A DNA stretch of 64,000 nucleotides from Streptomyces violaceusniger Tu 4113 (GTDB taxonomy: Bacteria > Actinomycetota > Actinomycetes > Streptomycetales > Streptomycetaceae). This document shows positions 16,117 through 24,756 of the stretch, in pieces; positions within the stretch are counted from its first letter, which is position 1, and each line of letters starts with the position of its first letter. Where the stretch lies: NCBI RefSeq assembly GCF_000147815.2, contig NC_015957.1:1240001-1304000 (forward strand), written 5' to 3'. The notes beneath the pieces are model-generated. The model did not search any database. It was not told where the DNA came from and saw only the letters and a program-made list of their open reading frames with translations. Both the position numbers and the translations under genes were made by a program.

Positions 16117-17862
16117 ATGACGGATGCGGTCGATGCGGTCGGCACGGTCGATGCGGTCGATACGGCCGCACCTGAGGCGGGAGCGTCCGCGGCAGCGGCC
16201 CCTCGGCGCGGGTACGCCCGGCTCGCGGCGGACGAGAGCCGCGAGGACTACTCGCTGCGCTACGCACCCCACTCCTACCGCCGCTGGTCGCCGACCATGG
16301 TCGCCTCGACGGCGCTCGGCGGGATCGCCTATCTCGCGGACTTCGCCATCGGCGCGTCCATCGTCTTCACCTACGGCTTCAGCAGCGGCATCGCCTCGAT
16401 CCTCACCGCGGCGACGATCATCTTCCTGACCGGTATCCCCATCGCCCGCGCCTGTGCGACCTACGGCCTGGACATGGACCTGATCACCCGCGGTGCCGGA
16501 TTCGGCTACTTCGGCTCGACGCTGACCTCGCTGATCTACGCCAGCTTCACCTTCATCTTCTTCGCGCTGGAGGGCTCGATCATGGCGCAGGCCATGCACC
16601 AGGCCCTCCATATCCCGCTGCCGGTCGGCTATCTGCTGACCACCCTCATCGTGATCCCGATCGTCTTCCGCGGCATGGGCGCGCTCGCCAAGGTGCAGGC
16701 GTGGACCCAGCCGATCTGGCTGATCGGGCTCGCCCTGCCGTTCGTGGTGCTGGCCTTCGAGGCACCGGACTCCTGGGGCGCGTTCGCCTCCTTCGGCGGG
16801 ACCGAGGGCGCGGGTTCCGGTTTCGACTGGATCGGATACGGCCTGGGCACGGGTGTCGCGCTCTCGCTGATCGCGCAGATCGGTGAGCAGGCCGACTATC
16901 TGCGGTTCATGCCCGCGAAGACCGAGGAGAATCGGCGGCGCTGGAATCTGGCGGTCCTGGCCGCCGGCCCCGGCTGGGTGGTCATCGGCGCGGCCAAGCA
17001 GATCGGCGGCGCCTTCCTCGCGTTCGTGGCGCTGGGCGCGGTCGGCAAGACCCATGCGCTGGAGCCCATCGCCCCGCAGATCGAGGCGCTGAAGCCCTGG
17101 CTGGGCTCGGTCGCGCTGCCCGCCGCCGCGCTCTTCGTGGTGGTCTCCCAGATCAAGATCAATGTGACCAACGCCTACAGCGGCTCGCTGTCCTGGTCCA
17201 ACTTCTTCTCCCGGGTCACCCACCGCCACCCCGGCCGGGTCTGGTACATCTTCCTCAACCTCGCCATCGCGCTGGCGCTGATGGAGATGAACATGTTCGC
17301 GGCGCTCAACAAGCTGCTGGGCTTCTACTCCAACGTCGGCATCGCCTGGATCGCCGCCGTCGCCGCCGATCTGGTCATCAACAAGCCGCTCGGGCTGAGC
17401 CCGGAGTACATCGAGTTCAAGCGGGCGTATCTGCATCCGGTGAACCCCGCCGGATTCGGTGCGATGGTGATCGCCTCGACGGTCTCGATCATCGCCTTCT
17501 TCGGGGCCTTCGGGGAGGTGGCTGAGGCGTTCTCGACCTTCATCGCCTGTGGTCTGGCGCTGGTGCTCTGCCCGCTGCTGGCCTGGCTCACCGGGGGCCG
17601 CTACTACCTGGCCCGGCGGAACCCGGTGAACGGGCCCGGTGTCGAGGTCCCGGACATCACCGCCACTCACCGCTGCGCCTCGTGCCAGACGGCGTACGAG
17701 CTGCCGGACATCGCCGACTGCCCGGTGCGGGCGGGGGCCGTCTGCTCGCTGTGCTGCTCACTGGACGCCGAGTGCGGGGATGTCTGCCGTAAGGCGCCCA
17801 CGGGCGAGCCGGTGCTGATGCCGCTTCCCACCGTGCGTACGCGTTCGGCCACCGGCACCTGA
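16117..17862 (+). CDS. NCS1 nucleobase:cation symporter with C-terminal Cys-rich domain
   Basis: A 581-aa permease of the purine-cytosine/NCS1 group. About 12 membrane segments run from residue 60 to 500, with GGIAYLADFAIGASIVFTYG, TRGAGFGYFGSTLTSLIYAS and NAYSGSLSWSNFFSR as recognisable transport-core stretches. After the last helix comes a cytosolic tail with eight cysteines: CASC at 520-523, C535, C543, C546, C547, C553 and C557. Such a tail is absent from ordinary NCS1 carriers and looks metal-binding. I chose ATG 16117 because AGGGGAA lies just upstream and the N-terminus from there is sensible. Substrate is unknown; uptake of a purine, pyrimidine or hydantoin is the family role. Confidence 0.9.
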   Translation: MTDAVDAVGTVDAVDTAAPEAGASAAAAPRRGYARLAADESREDYSLRYAPHSYRRWSPTMVASTALGGIAYLADFAIGASIVFTYGFSSGIASILTAATIIFLTGIPIARACATYGLDMDLITRGAGFGYFGSTLTSLIYASFTFIFFALEGSIMAQAMHQALHIPLPVGYLLTTLIVIPIVFRGMGALAKVQAWTQPIWLIGLALPFVVLAFEAPDSWGAFASFGGTEGAGSGFDWIGYGLGTGVALSLIAQIGEQADYLRFMPAKTEENRRRWNLAVLAAGPGWVVIGAAKQIGGAFLAFVALGAVGKTHALEPIAPQIEALKPWLGSVALPAAALFVVVSQIKINVTNAYSGSLSWSNFFSRVTHRHPGRVWYIFLNLAIALALMEMNMFAALNKLLGFYSNVGIAWIAAVAADLVINKPLGLSPEYIEFKRAYLHPVNPAGFGAMVIASTVSIIAFFGAFGEVAEAFSTFIACGLALVLCPLLAWLTGGRYYLARRNPVNGPGVEVPDITATHRCASCQTAYELPDIADCPVRAGAVCSLCCSLDAECGDVCRKAPTGEPVLMPLPTVRTRSATGT

Positions 17863-17879
17863 TCGTGGACCCCGCCCAT

Positions 17880-17981
17880 GGCCCCTGACCCCCGGTCCCG
17901 CTCACGGCTCCTGACCCCCGGTCCCGCTCAGGGCTCCTGACCCCCTGGCCCCGTTCACCGCTCCTGAGCCTGGTTCCCGCC
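17880..17981. repeat. Degenerate tandem repeat, about 26 bp x 4
   Basis: Units at 17880-17905 and 17906-17931 are 26 bp and differ at two positions. Units at 17932-17959 and 17960-17981 are degenerate copies sharing GGCTCCTGA and a CCCC-rich centre. The array lies directly after the NCS1 permease stop, in the gap before the APC permease. Confidence 0.8.
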
Positions 17982-18052
17982 CCCCAGAACCCGAGCGCGG
18001 TTCCAGCGTCCGTTGTTGCAAAACTCACATCGGCGCAGGTGAAAGGGGTTAC

Positions 18053-18069
18053 TGGAAGGCGATCTTCCA
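18053..18069. promoter_or_regulatory. Short palindrome upstream of the APC permease
   Basis: TGGAAG and CTTCCA form a perfect 6-bp inverted repeat around gcgat, about 50 bp before the likely permease start. A regulatory site is possible. Confidence 0.35.
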
Positions 18070-18121
18070 TTTCGCTCTTACGATGGATCGGTTTGTGTCC
18101 GGTCGTCGGGGGGCGAAGGGA

Positions 18122-19795
18122 GTGCCAGGAACGTTGAGCACGGAGCAGGGTTCCCACTCGCATTATCGAAGGTCACTCGGACCGGTGGCCCTCACCGCCG
18201 TGGGTCTCGGGTCGATCATCGGTTCCGGCTGGCTCTTCGGCGCCGAGCGCGCCGCCGCGCTGGCCGGGCCCGCCGCCATCCTGGCCTGGGTGATCGGCGC
18301 CGCCGTCGCCCTGACCATCGCCCTGACCTACTCCGAGCTGGGTTCGATGTTCCCCAAGGCCGGCGGCATGGTCCGGTACGGCCAGTATTCCCACGGCTCG
18401 CTGGCCGGATATCTGGCCGCCTGGGCCAACTGGATCGCCATCGTCTCCGTGATCCCCGGTGAGGCCACCGCCTCCGTGCAGTACATGAGCTCCTGGGACT
18501 TCGGCTGGGCCAAGGCGCTGTACGACGGGAAGGAGCTGACCGGCAGCGGTGTCGCCCTCGCGTCCGTGCTGCTGCTCTTCTACTTCTTCCTCAACTGGTT
18601 CGCGATCACGCTCTTCGCGAAGACCAACACCGCGATCACCGTCTTCAAGCTGGTCGTGCCGACCCTGACCGCCGGGGCCCTGCTGCTGTCGCACTTCGAC
18701 ACCGGCAATGTCACCGGCCATGGCGGCTTCACCCCCAATGGGTGGAGTTCCGTGTTCACCGCGGTCGCCGTCTCCGGCATCGTCTGGGCCTACAACGGCT
18801 TCCAGTCGCCGCTCAACATGGCGGGTGAGGCCCGCAACCCCGGGAAGTCGCTGCCCAAGGCCGTCATCAGCTCGATCCTCATCTCGCTGGTGATCTACGT
18901 CGCGCTGCAGATCGCCTTCCTGACCGCCGTCCCCGCCGCGGATCTGGCGCACGGTGGCTGGTCCGGGCTCTCCTTCAACTCCCCGCTCGCCGATCTGTCC
19001 CTGGCCTGGGGCCTGAACTGGCTGGCGATGTTGCTGTACGCCGACGCCTTCATCTCCCCGTCCGGCACCGGCATGATCTACGCGGCCACCACCTCCCGCA
19101 TGATCCAGGGCGTCCAGGAGAACGGCCATCTGCCGAGCATCTTCGGCAAGGTCGACCCCAAGACCGGCATTCCGCGTCCGGCGCTGCTGCTCAACCTGGG
19201 GATCGCCTTCATCTTCCTCGCGGTCTTCCGCGGCTGGGGCTCGCTGGCCGAGATCGTCTCCGTCGCGACCGTGATCTCGTACATCACCGGTCCGGTCGCC
19301 GTGATGTCGCTGCGCCGCCTCTCCCCGGACCTGCCGCGTCCGGTGAAGCTGCGCGCGATGCCGGTGATCGCGCCGGTCGCGATGGTCTTCGGCTCGCTGG
19401 TGCTGTACTGGGCCCGCTGGCCGCTCACCGGCAAGGTCATCTTCATCATGGCGATCGGGCTGCCGATCTGGGCGTGGTACGAGCTGCGCAAGCCGTGGGC
19501 GCAGCTTCGGCCGCATCTGGCCGCCGGTGCCTGGATGGTCACGTATCTGCTGGTCATGGCGGCGGTGTCGTGGGCCGGTGGCAAGGAGTTCGGTGGCCGC
19601 GGCTATCTGCCGGGCGGCTGGGACATCCTGGTCGTCGCCCTGATCGGGCTGGCCTTCTACGTCTGGGGCGTACGCAGCGCATGGCGCAATCCGACGCTGC
19701 TGGAGGCCGAGCGCGAGCTGGGCACCGCCCCGGCCGGTGAGGACGGCGAGGGCAGCGAGGACGACGGCCGGGCGAAGGCCGACGCGCGCGTCTGA
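18122..19795 (+). CDS. APC-superfamily amino acid permease
   Basis: A roughly 557-aa membrane transporter with about 12 helices. Family hallmarks are GLGSIIGSGWLFGAERAA in helix 1 (unwound GSG), SELGSMFPKAGGMVRYG in helix 2/3, and GFQSPLNMAGEARNPGKSLP in the middle. It exchanges or symports amino acids or related amines; the substrate is not predictable. The C-terminal tail is acidic (EDGEGSEDDGRAKADA). The start is uncertain: GTG 18122 overlaps the GAAGGGAG site, TTG 18134 has better spacing, and ATG 18083 lacks a site. Convergent neighbours are absent; a SPOR-like gene follows on the same strand. Confidence 0.92.
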   Translation: MPGTLSTEQGSHSHYRRSLGPVALTAVGLGSIIGSGWLFGAERAAALAGPAAILAWVIGAAVALTIALTYSELGSMFPKAGGMVRYGQYSHGSLAGYLAAWANWIAIVSVIPGEATASVQYMSSWDFGWAKALYDGKELTGSGVALASVLLLFYFFLNWFAITLFAKTNTAITVFKLVVPTLTAGALLLSHFDTGNVTGHGGFTPNGWSSVFTAVAVSGIVWAYNGFQSPLNMAGEARNPGKSLPKAVISSILISLVIYVALQIAFLTAVPAADLAHGGWSGLSFNSPLADLSLAWGLNWLAMLLYADAFISPSGTGMIYAATTSRMIQGVQENGHLPSIFGKVDPKTGIPRPALLLNLGIAFIFLAVFRGWGSLAEIVSVATVISYITGPVAVMSLRRLSPDLPRPVKLRAMPVIAPVAMVFGSLVLYWARWPLTGKVIFIMAIGLPIWAWYELRKPWAQLRPHLAAGAWMVTYLLVMAAVSWAGGKEFGGRGYLPGGWDILVVALIGLAFYVWGVRSAWRNPTLLEAERELGTAPAGEDGEGSEDDGRAKADARV

Positions 19796-19906
19796 GGCAT
19801 ACGTCCGAGGACATACGGAGGGCATACGTCTGAGACATGGCCGGATGAGTGCCTCGTTGTAAGAACACGTATCCGCTGCGTGAAGGTAGGGCGTAGGCTC
19901 GGGCAT

Positions 19907-19984
19907 ATGCGGATCGGGATTTCCTTCATGGTGTCGCGGGGGCGTACGCCCGGGCGGGCCACAGCGGAGAGGGCGGGGAGATGA
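19907..19984 (+). other. Possible 25-codon leader frame coupled to the SPOR-like gene
   Basis: ATG at 19907 opens a frame of 25 codons whose TGA (19982-19984) overlaps the ATG of the next gene (ATGA). No ribosome site is obvious. It may be a translated leader or chance. The preceding gap carries direct copies of GCATACGTC-like sequence at 19797-19840. Confidence 0.25.
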
Positions 19985-20166
19985 GTGACGGGAACGCTGT
20001 GCTGCCCTGGCTCGTGATCCGCCAGGACACCAACGGCAACCGCTACCGCGTCGGGCGCTACGCCACGAGGACGGAGGCCCAGGAGGTGGCCGACCGCCTG
20101 GAGGGCCAGGGCCAGGAGCAGTTGTACGTGGTCGAGCGGACCGCCGCGTCCCGTCAGTCCGGCTAG
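19981..20166 (+). CDS. Small SPOR-domain-like protein (61 aa)
   Basis: A 61-aa soluble protein. The stretch WLVIRQDTNGNRYRVGRYAT, followed by TEAQEVADRLEGQGQEQLYV, fits a minimal SPOR-type fold, as annotated for many Streptomyces proteins of this size. GGCGGGGAG lies directly before the ATG. SPOR domains bind denuded peptidoglycan in cell-division proteins, but this one has no signal peptide or membrane helix, so that function is not established. Confidence 0.82.
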   Translation: MSDGNAVLPWLVIRQDTNGNRYRVGRYATRTEAQEVADRLEGQGQEQLYVVERTAASRQSG

Positions 20167-20444
20167 GTCGTCAGTCAGTCCGGCCGGCCGGTCCAGTTGG
20201 CCCGCGGGAATCGGCTCGGCGGACAAGTGCCGGGCCCGCCCGCAGGATTCGGGTCAGTCCGTAAGGATCCGGCCAGCCCCCGGAATGGGCCAGCCCGTAG
20301 GAATTCGGTCAGTCTTCCCGGAATTGAGCCAGTCCACCGGAATCCGGCCCATCCGCAGGAATACCTGCACACCCGGGCCCCGGGGCGTCCGCCTCGGGGC
20401 CCGGGTGTGTATCGGCGCAGGCCAGGCAGGCTAAGGTGCGGCGC

Positions 20445-20969
20445 ATGAGCGTGCGTGTGGTGGTGGGTGGAGCGGTGTTCGACCGGGGGCGGCTGCTGGC
20501 CGCGCGGCGCAGCGCCCCGCCCGAGCTCGCCGGCCGCTGGGAGCTGCCCGGCGGCAAGGCCGAGCCCGGGGAGACCCCGCCGCAGACGCTCGTCCGCGAA
20601 CTGCGCGAGGAGCTCGGGGTCGAGGTCGAGCCGCTCGAACCGCTGCCGGGGGAGTGGCCCTTGAAACCCGGCTATGTGCTGCGGGTGTGGACCGCGGCCC
20701 TGCGCTCCGGTGAGCCGCGCCCGCTGGAGGACCACGACGAGCTGCGCTGGCTCCCCCCGGACCGGGTGGACGAGGTCGACTGGCTGGACGAGGACCGGCC
20801 GGCGGTGGCGGAGGCGGTCCGCCGGCTGCGCGCGGCCGAGGGCGCCGGGCAGGGCGCCGAGCAGCGTGCCGGGCAAGACCGCGAGCAGGGCGCCGGGCAA
20901 GGCCCCGAACAGGGTCCCGAGCAGCGTGCCGGGCAGGGCACCGAGGGCGCCCCTCCGCGCACCCCTTGA
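20445..20969 (+). CDS. Nudix hydrolase (MutT-like) with repetitive Gly/Gln/Glu tail
   Basis: A 174-aa protein. Residues 1-130 form a Nudix domain with GRWELPGGKAEPGE and RELREELGV, a complete Nudix box, and ARRSAPPELAGRWELPGGK typical of 8-oxo-dGTP/(d)CTP pyrophosphohydrolases. Its probable job is cleaving oxidised or non-canonical nucleoside triphosphates. The last 45 residues are a low-complexity GAGQGxEQ-like repeat not needed for the fold. ATG 20445 is preferred over GTG 20436 for its fit to the domain edge; the ribosome site is weak (AAGG). Confidence 0.93.
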   Translation: MSVRVVVGGAVFDRGRLLAARRSAPPELAGRWELPGGKAEPGETPPQTLVRELREELGVEVEPLEPLPGEWPLKPGYVLRVWTAALRSGEPRPLEDHDELRWLPPDRVDEVDWLDEDRPAVAEAVRRLRAAEGAGQGAEQRAGQDREQGAGQGPEQGPEQRAGQGTEGAPPRTP

Positions 20970-21215
20970 GATCGTCCCGCGCGGGACCCGTTCGAGGTCT
21001 CGTACAGGGAGAATCCATGGGGTTCGAGCCGCCTCCACCTGGTTAGGAGTGAGGGGGAGCGCTGATCATGAGCGCTTCACCAAAAGCGGGGACGGAAACC
21101 GATGGCGGGCTGAGATAGTGCTGTGATCGTGAAGACCGTACTCGGGATGGCCGATGTGCTGGATACTCGGCTATCTGAAGCCGGTCGGAGCACCTGAGCC
21201 GGAGGGGACGGGCGC

Positions 21216-23909
21216 ATGAGCGAGAAGCCAGCGGGGGCTGATATCCCCGAGGAGACGGTTGGTTCGCAGGTGTCGCCGGTGTCACAAGGGTCTTCGGTGC
21301 CGGACATGTCGCCCATGTCCTCGATGTCGGCGGTGTGGCAGAGTAGCCCGCCCGGCTCGATCTATGACTACATCCAGGTCGCTTCCTTCGCGCTCGGGTC
21401 CGACGGCCGGATCGCGCAGTGGAGCGAACGGGCCGCGGAACTACTGGGGCTGACGGCGCGCCAGGCCATCGGCAAGGATCCGGTGGAGGCGTTCGTACCG
21501 CCCGAGTACCAGGAGACCGGCCATCGCGCGGTCGCCGACATCCTGGACGGCCGGGAGTGGACCGGGCTGGTTCCCTACCGTAGCCCCCAGGCGCCGAGCG
21601 GGCATGGCATCGCCGAGGTCTATGTGATGCCCGCTCAGGATGAGGACGGGAAGCGGGCCGCGCTCTGTATCGCGGTGGACGTCAGTGCGTTGCGCGGGCT
21701 GGAAACTGATCTTGCTTCTTCACAGGCCGTTTTCGGTCAATCTCCGCTCGGTTTCTTCCTCTTCGGGACCGATCTGCGGATGCTCCGGGTCAATGAGCGT
21801 TTTGCGAAGGTTTTCGGCCGCCCCACCGAGGAATACCGCGGGGTGACCCCGCACGATCTGCTGCCGCGCGGCGAGGCCGACCGGCTGGCCGCCGCCCTGC
21901 GCCAGGTCCTGGACTCCGGGCAGGCGCTGACCGATATGCCGCTCATGGGCCAGACTCCGGGCAGCACCGACCGCCGCCGCTGGTCGGTCTCGCTCTACCG
22001 GCTGCACAGCGGCTCCGGCCGCCCCATCGGCATCGCCGGACTGGCCACGGACGTCACCGGCCGCCGCCGCGCCGAACAGGAGGCCGCGGGCGTACGGCGC
22101 AATCTGGCGCTGCTGAACGAGGCCGGGGCCCGAATAGGCACCTCGCTCGATCTGGAGACCACCGCCCGGGAACTGCTGGACGTGGCCGTGCCGCAGTTCT
22201 GCGATCTGGCCTCCGTCGACCTCTACCAGGGGCTGCTCTCCGGCGACGAGACCCCGCCCGGACTCGCCGACGGCAGCGCCGAGTTGCGCCGCGTCGCCTT
22301 CGCCAGCGCGGTCTCCGACGGCCCGGTCCCCTTCGGCGACATCTGCCGCGTCAACACCGCCGAGGACCCCAAGCCCATCCAGGTCGGCGAGGTCCACCGC
22401 TACCCCTTCAACTCCCTGTGCGCCCACGCCCTGCGCACCGCCCAGGTCCGGGTCGTCCCCGGCCGGGACGGCAGTGAGAGCCTGGAGCTCGGCGCCATGC
22501 TCCAGTCCACCCTCGTGGTGCCGATGGTCGCCCGCGACACCGTCGTCGGCCTCGCCCAATTCTCCCGTACCAAGGGCAGCGAGCCCTTCGGCGAACGGGA
22601 CCGCGCGCTCGCCGTCGAGCTGGCCGCCCGCGCCGCCGTCAGCATCGACAACGCCCGGTTGTACCGCAGAGAACATGAACGCGCGCTGATACTGCAGCGC
22701 AGCCTGCTCCCGCCCGGCGACCCGGAGGCCGCCGGGCTCGACATCGCCTGCCGCTATCTGCCGGGGAACGCGGCGACCGAGGTGGGCGGCGACTGGTTCG
22801 ACGTGATCGAGCTGCCCGGGCACCGCACCGCGCTGGTGGTCGGCGACGTCATGGGGCGGGGGCTGCGCGCCGCCGTGGCCATGGGCGAACTGCGCACCGC
22901 CGTACGCACCCTCGCCCTGCTCGACCTGGAGCCCGCCGAGGTGCTCTCCGCGCTGGACGAGATCGCCCTCGGCCTCGGCACACCGGGCGGCTCGCACTCC
23001 GGCGCGCGGCCGGGATCGCGCGCCCGCGGCAAGGCCGCCGACGACTCCTCCGATCTGACCGAGGTCTACCTCGCCACCTGCGTCTACGCCGTCTACGACC
23101 CGGTCACCCGCCGCTGTACCTTCGCCAACGCCGGACATCCGCCCCCGGTCCTGGTGGAACCGGGTGAGAACGCCCTGCTGATGGAGGTCCCGCCCGGTAT
23201 GCCGCTCGGCGTCGGCGGCGAACCGTTCGAGGAGATCGAGGTCGAGCTCCCCGACGGCGCGCTGCTGGCCCTCTACACGGACGGTCTGGTCGAGTCCCGC
23301 GACCACACCCTCGACGAGGGGCTCCAGGCCCTGCGCGCGGCCCTCGACACCCCTGACGGCGCCGACGGCGGAAACGCCGCGGCCGGATCCCTCGAGGACG
23401 TCTGCGACCACGTCCTGAGCACCCTCGACACCCACCACGGCGAGGACGACATCGCCCTGCTGATGGCCCGGGTGCAGGGCCTGTCGGCCGAGTCGGTCGG
23501 CGACTGGCACCTTCCCAGCGCCCCGCAGTCCGTGGGCCGGGCCCGCGAACTGGCCCGGGAGCAGTTGGAGTCCTGGGGCCTTGACGGTCTGGTGGACACC
23601 ACCGAGCTGCTGGTCAGCGAGCTGGTGACGAACGCCCTGCGGTACGGCGAGGGCGAGATCAGGCTACGGCTGCTGCTGGACCGCACGCTGGTGTGCGAGG
23701 TCTGGGACGGCGGTCTGGTCCAGCCCCGGCGGCGGCGCGCCCGGGACACCGACGAGGGCGGGCGCGGGCTGCAGTTGGTCGGGCTGCTCAGCGCGGGCTG
23801 GGGGAGCCGGCGGACCCCGCTCGGCAAGACCGTCTGGTTCGAGCTGGCCCTGCCGGACGGCCGGTCCTCGGAGCCGGACTCGGTGGAGGCGCTGCTCAGC
23901 CTCTGGTGA
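21216..23909 (+). CDS. PAS-PAS-GAF-SpoIIE phosphatase with C-terminal HATPase domain
   Basis: An 897-aa cytosolic signalling protein. Domains in order: PAS (about 45-150, IAQWSERAAELLGL), a second PAS (about 165-290, GFFLFGTDLRMLRVNERFAK), GAF (about 300-475), PP2C-type SpoIIE phosphatase (about 485-735, VGGDWFDVIEL, HPPPVLVE and YTDGLVESR), and an RsbW-like HATPase (about 760-890, ELVTNALRYG and GGRGLQLVG). Such fusions join an anti-anti-sigma phosphatase with an anti-sigma-type kinase and control alternative sigma factors in Streptomyces. GGAGGGGA precedes the ATG. No sigma factor or anti-sigma gene is adjacent, so the target is unknown. Confidence 0.95.
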   Translation: MSEKPAGADIPEETVGSQVSPVSQGSSVPDMSPMSSMSAVWQSSPPGSIYDYIQVASFALGSDGRIAQWSERAAELLGLTARQAIGKDPVEAFVPPEYQETGHRAVADILDGREWTGLVPYRSPQAPSGHGIAEVYVMPAQDEDGKRAALCIAVDVSALRGLETDLASSQAVFGQSPLGFFLFGTDLRMLRVNERFAKVFGRPTEEYRGVTPHDLLPRGEADRLAAALRQVLDSGQALTDMPLMGQTPGSTDRRRWSVSLYRLHSGSGRPIGIAGLATDVTGRRRAEQEAAGVRRNLALLNEAGARIGTSLDLETTARELLDVAVPQFCDLASVDLYQGLLSGDETPPGLADGSAELRRVAFASAVSDGPVPFGDICRVNTAEDPKPIQVGEVHRYPFNSLCAHALRTAQVRVVPGRDGSESLELGAMLQSTLVVPMVARDTVVGLAQFSRTKGSEPFGERDRALAVELAARAAVSIDNARLYRREHERALILQRSLLPPGDPEAAGLDIACRYLPGNAATEVGGDWFDVIELPGHRTALVVGDVMGRGLRAAVAMGELRTAVRTLALLDLEPAEVLSALDEIALGLGTPGGSHSGARPGSRARGKAADDSSDLTEVYLATCVYAVYDPVTRRCTFANAGHPPPVLVEPGENALLMEVPPGMPLGVGGEPFEEIEVELPDGALLALYTDGLVESRDHTLDEGLQALRAALDTPDGADGGNAAAGSLEDVCDHVLSTLDTHHGEDDIALLMARVQGLSAESVGDWHLPSAPQSVGRARELAREQLESWGLDGLVDTTELLVSELVTNALRYGEGEIRLRLLLDRTLVCEVWDGGLVQPRRRRARDTDEGGRGLQLVGLLSAGWGSRRTPLGKTVWFELALPDGRSSEPDSVEALLSLW

Positions 23910-23946
23910 CGGGCCACGGCCGGTGCGAAAGCGGCCCCTGACGGCA

Positions 23947-23971
23947 GCGGGCCCGCCATCGGCGGGCCCGC
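23947..23971. terminator. Bidirectional terminator between phosphatase gene and sdhB
   Basis: GCGGGCCCGCC (23947-23957) pairs perfectly with GGCGGGCCCGC (23961-23971) around a 3-base loop, in the 76-bp gap between two converging genes. Confidence 0.8.
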
Positions 23972-23985
23972 GACACGAAGGGGAG

Positions 23986-24756
23986 CTACTGCCCCCGGCG
24001 CCGGATCTTGTTGCCGAGCCAGACCAGCGGATCGTACTTACGGTCCACCGCCCGCTCCTTGAGCGGGATCAGCGCATTGTCGGTGATCTTGATCTGCTCG
24101 GGGCAGACCTCCGTACAGCACTTGGTGATGTTGCAGTAGCCCAGTCCGTGCTCCTCCTGGGCGGTGCGCTTGCGGTCGAGCCCGGTGTCGGCCGCCGCGT
24201 CCAGCGGATGCATGTCCAGCTCCGCGACCCGCATCAGGAACCGCGGCCCGGCGAACGCCTCCTTGTTCTCCTCGAAGTCCCGCACCACATGGCAGGTGTC
24301 CTGGCACAGGAAGCATTCGATGCACTTGCGGAACTCCTGCGACCGCCCCACGTCCTCCTGCCACATCCGGTACTCGCCCGGCCCCACCCCCTCCGGGGGG
24401 ACGAAGGACGGCACCTCGCGGGCCTTGGTGTAGTTGAACGACACGTCCGTCACCAGATCCCGCACCACCGGGAAGGCCCGCAGCGGGGTGATGGTGATCG
24501 TCTCGGCCCGGTCGAACACCGACATCCGGGTCATGCACAGCAGCCGGGGGCGGCCGTTGACCTCGGCGCTGCACGAACCGCATTTGCCCGCCTTGCAGTT
24601 CCAGCGGACCGCCAGATCGGGGGCCTGGGTCGCCTGCAGCCGGTGGACGATGTCGAGCACGACCTCGCCGTCGTTGACCTCGACGTGGAAGTCCTTCAGA
24701 CCGCCGCCGTCCTGGTCGCCCCGCCACACCCGGAAGTGGGCCTCGTACGCATTCAC
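23986..24756 (-). CDS. sdhB: Succinate dehydrogenase/fumarate reductase iron-sulfur subunit
   Basis: A 256-aa electron-transfer subunit passing electrons from the flavoprotein to the membrane anchor. It has a 2Fe-2S ferredoxin domain with Cys54, 59, 62 and 74 (CKAGKCGSC), then CIECFLCQDTC (Cys145, 148, 151, 155) and CNITKCCTEVCPE (Cys208, 213, 214, 218) for the other two clusters. GTG 24756 overlaps the sdhA stop (GTGA) and is preceded by AGGAG, so the two are translationally coupled. Last gene of the operon; a strong terminator follows. Confidence 0.97.
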   Translation of the reverse strand: MNAYEAHFRVWRGDQDGGGLKDFHVEVNDGEVVLDIVHRLQATQAPDLAVRWNCKAGKCGSCSAEVNGRPRLLCMTRMSVFDRAETITITPLRAFPVVRDLVTDVSFNYTKAREVPSFVPPEGVGPGEYRMWQEDVGRSQEFRKCIECFLCQDTCHVVRDFEENKEAFAGPRFLMRVAELDMHPLDAAADTGLDRKRTAQEEHGLGYCNITKCCTEVCPEQIKITDNALIPLKERAVDRKYDPLVWLGNKIRRRGQ

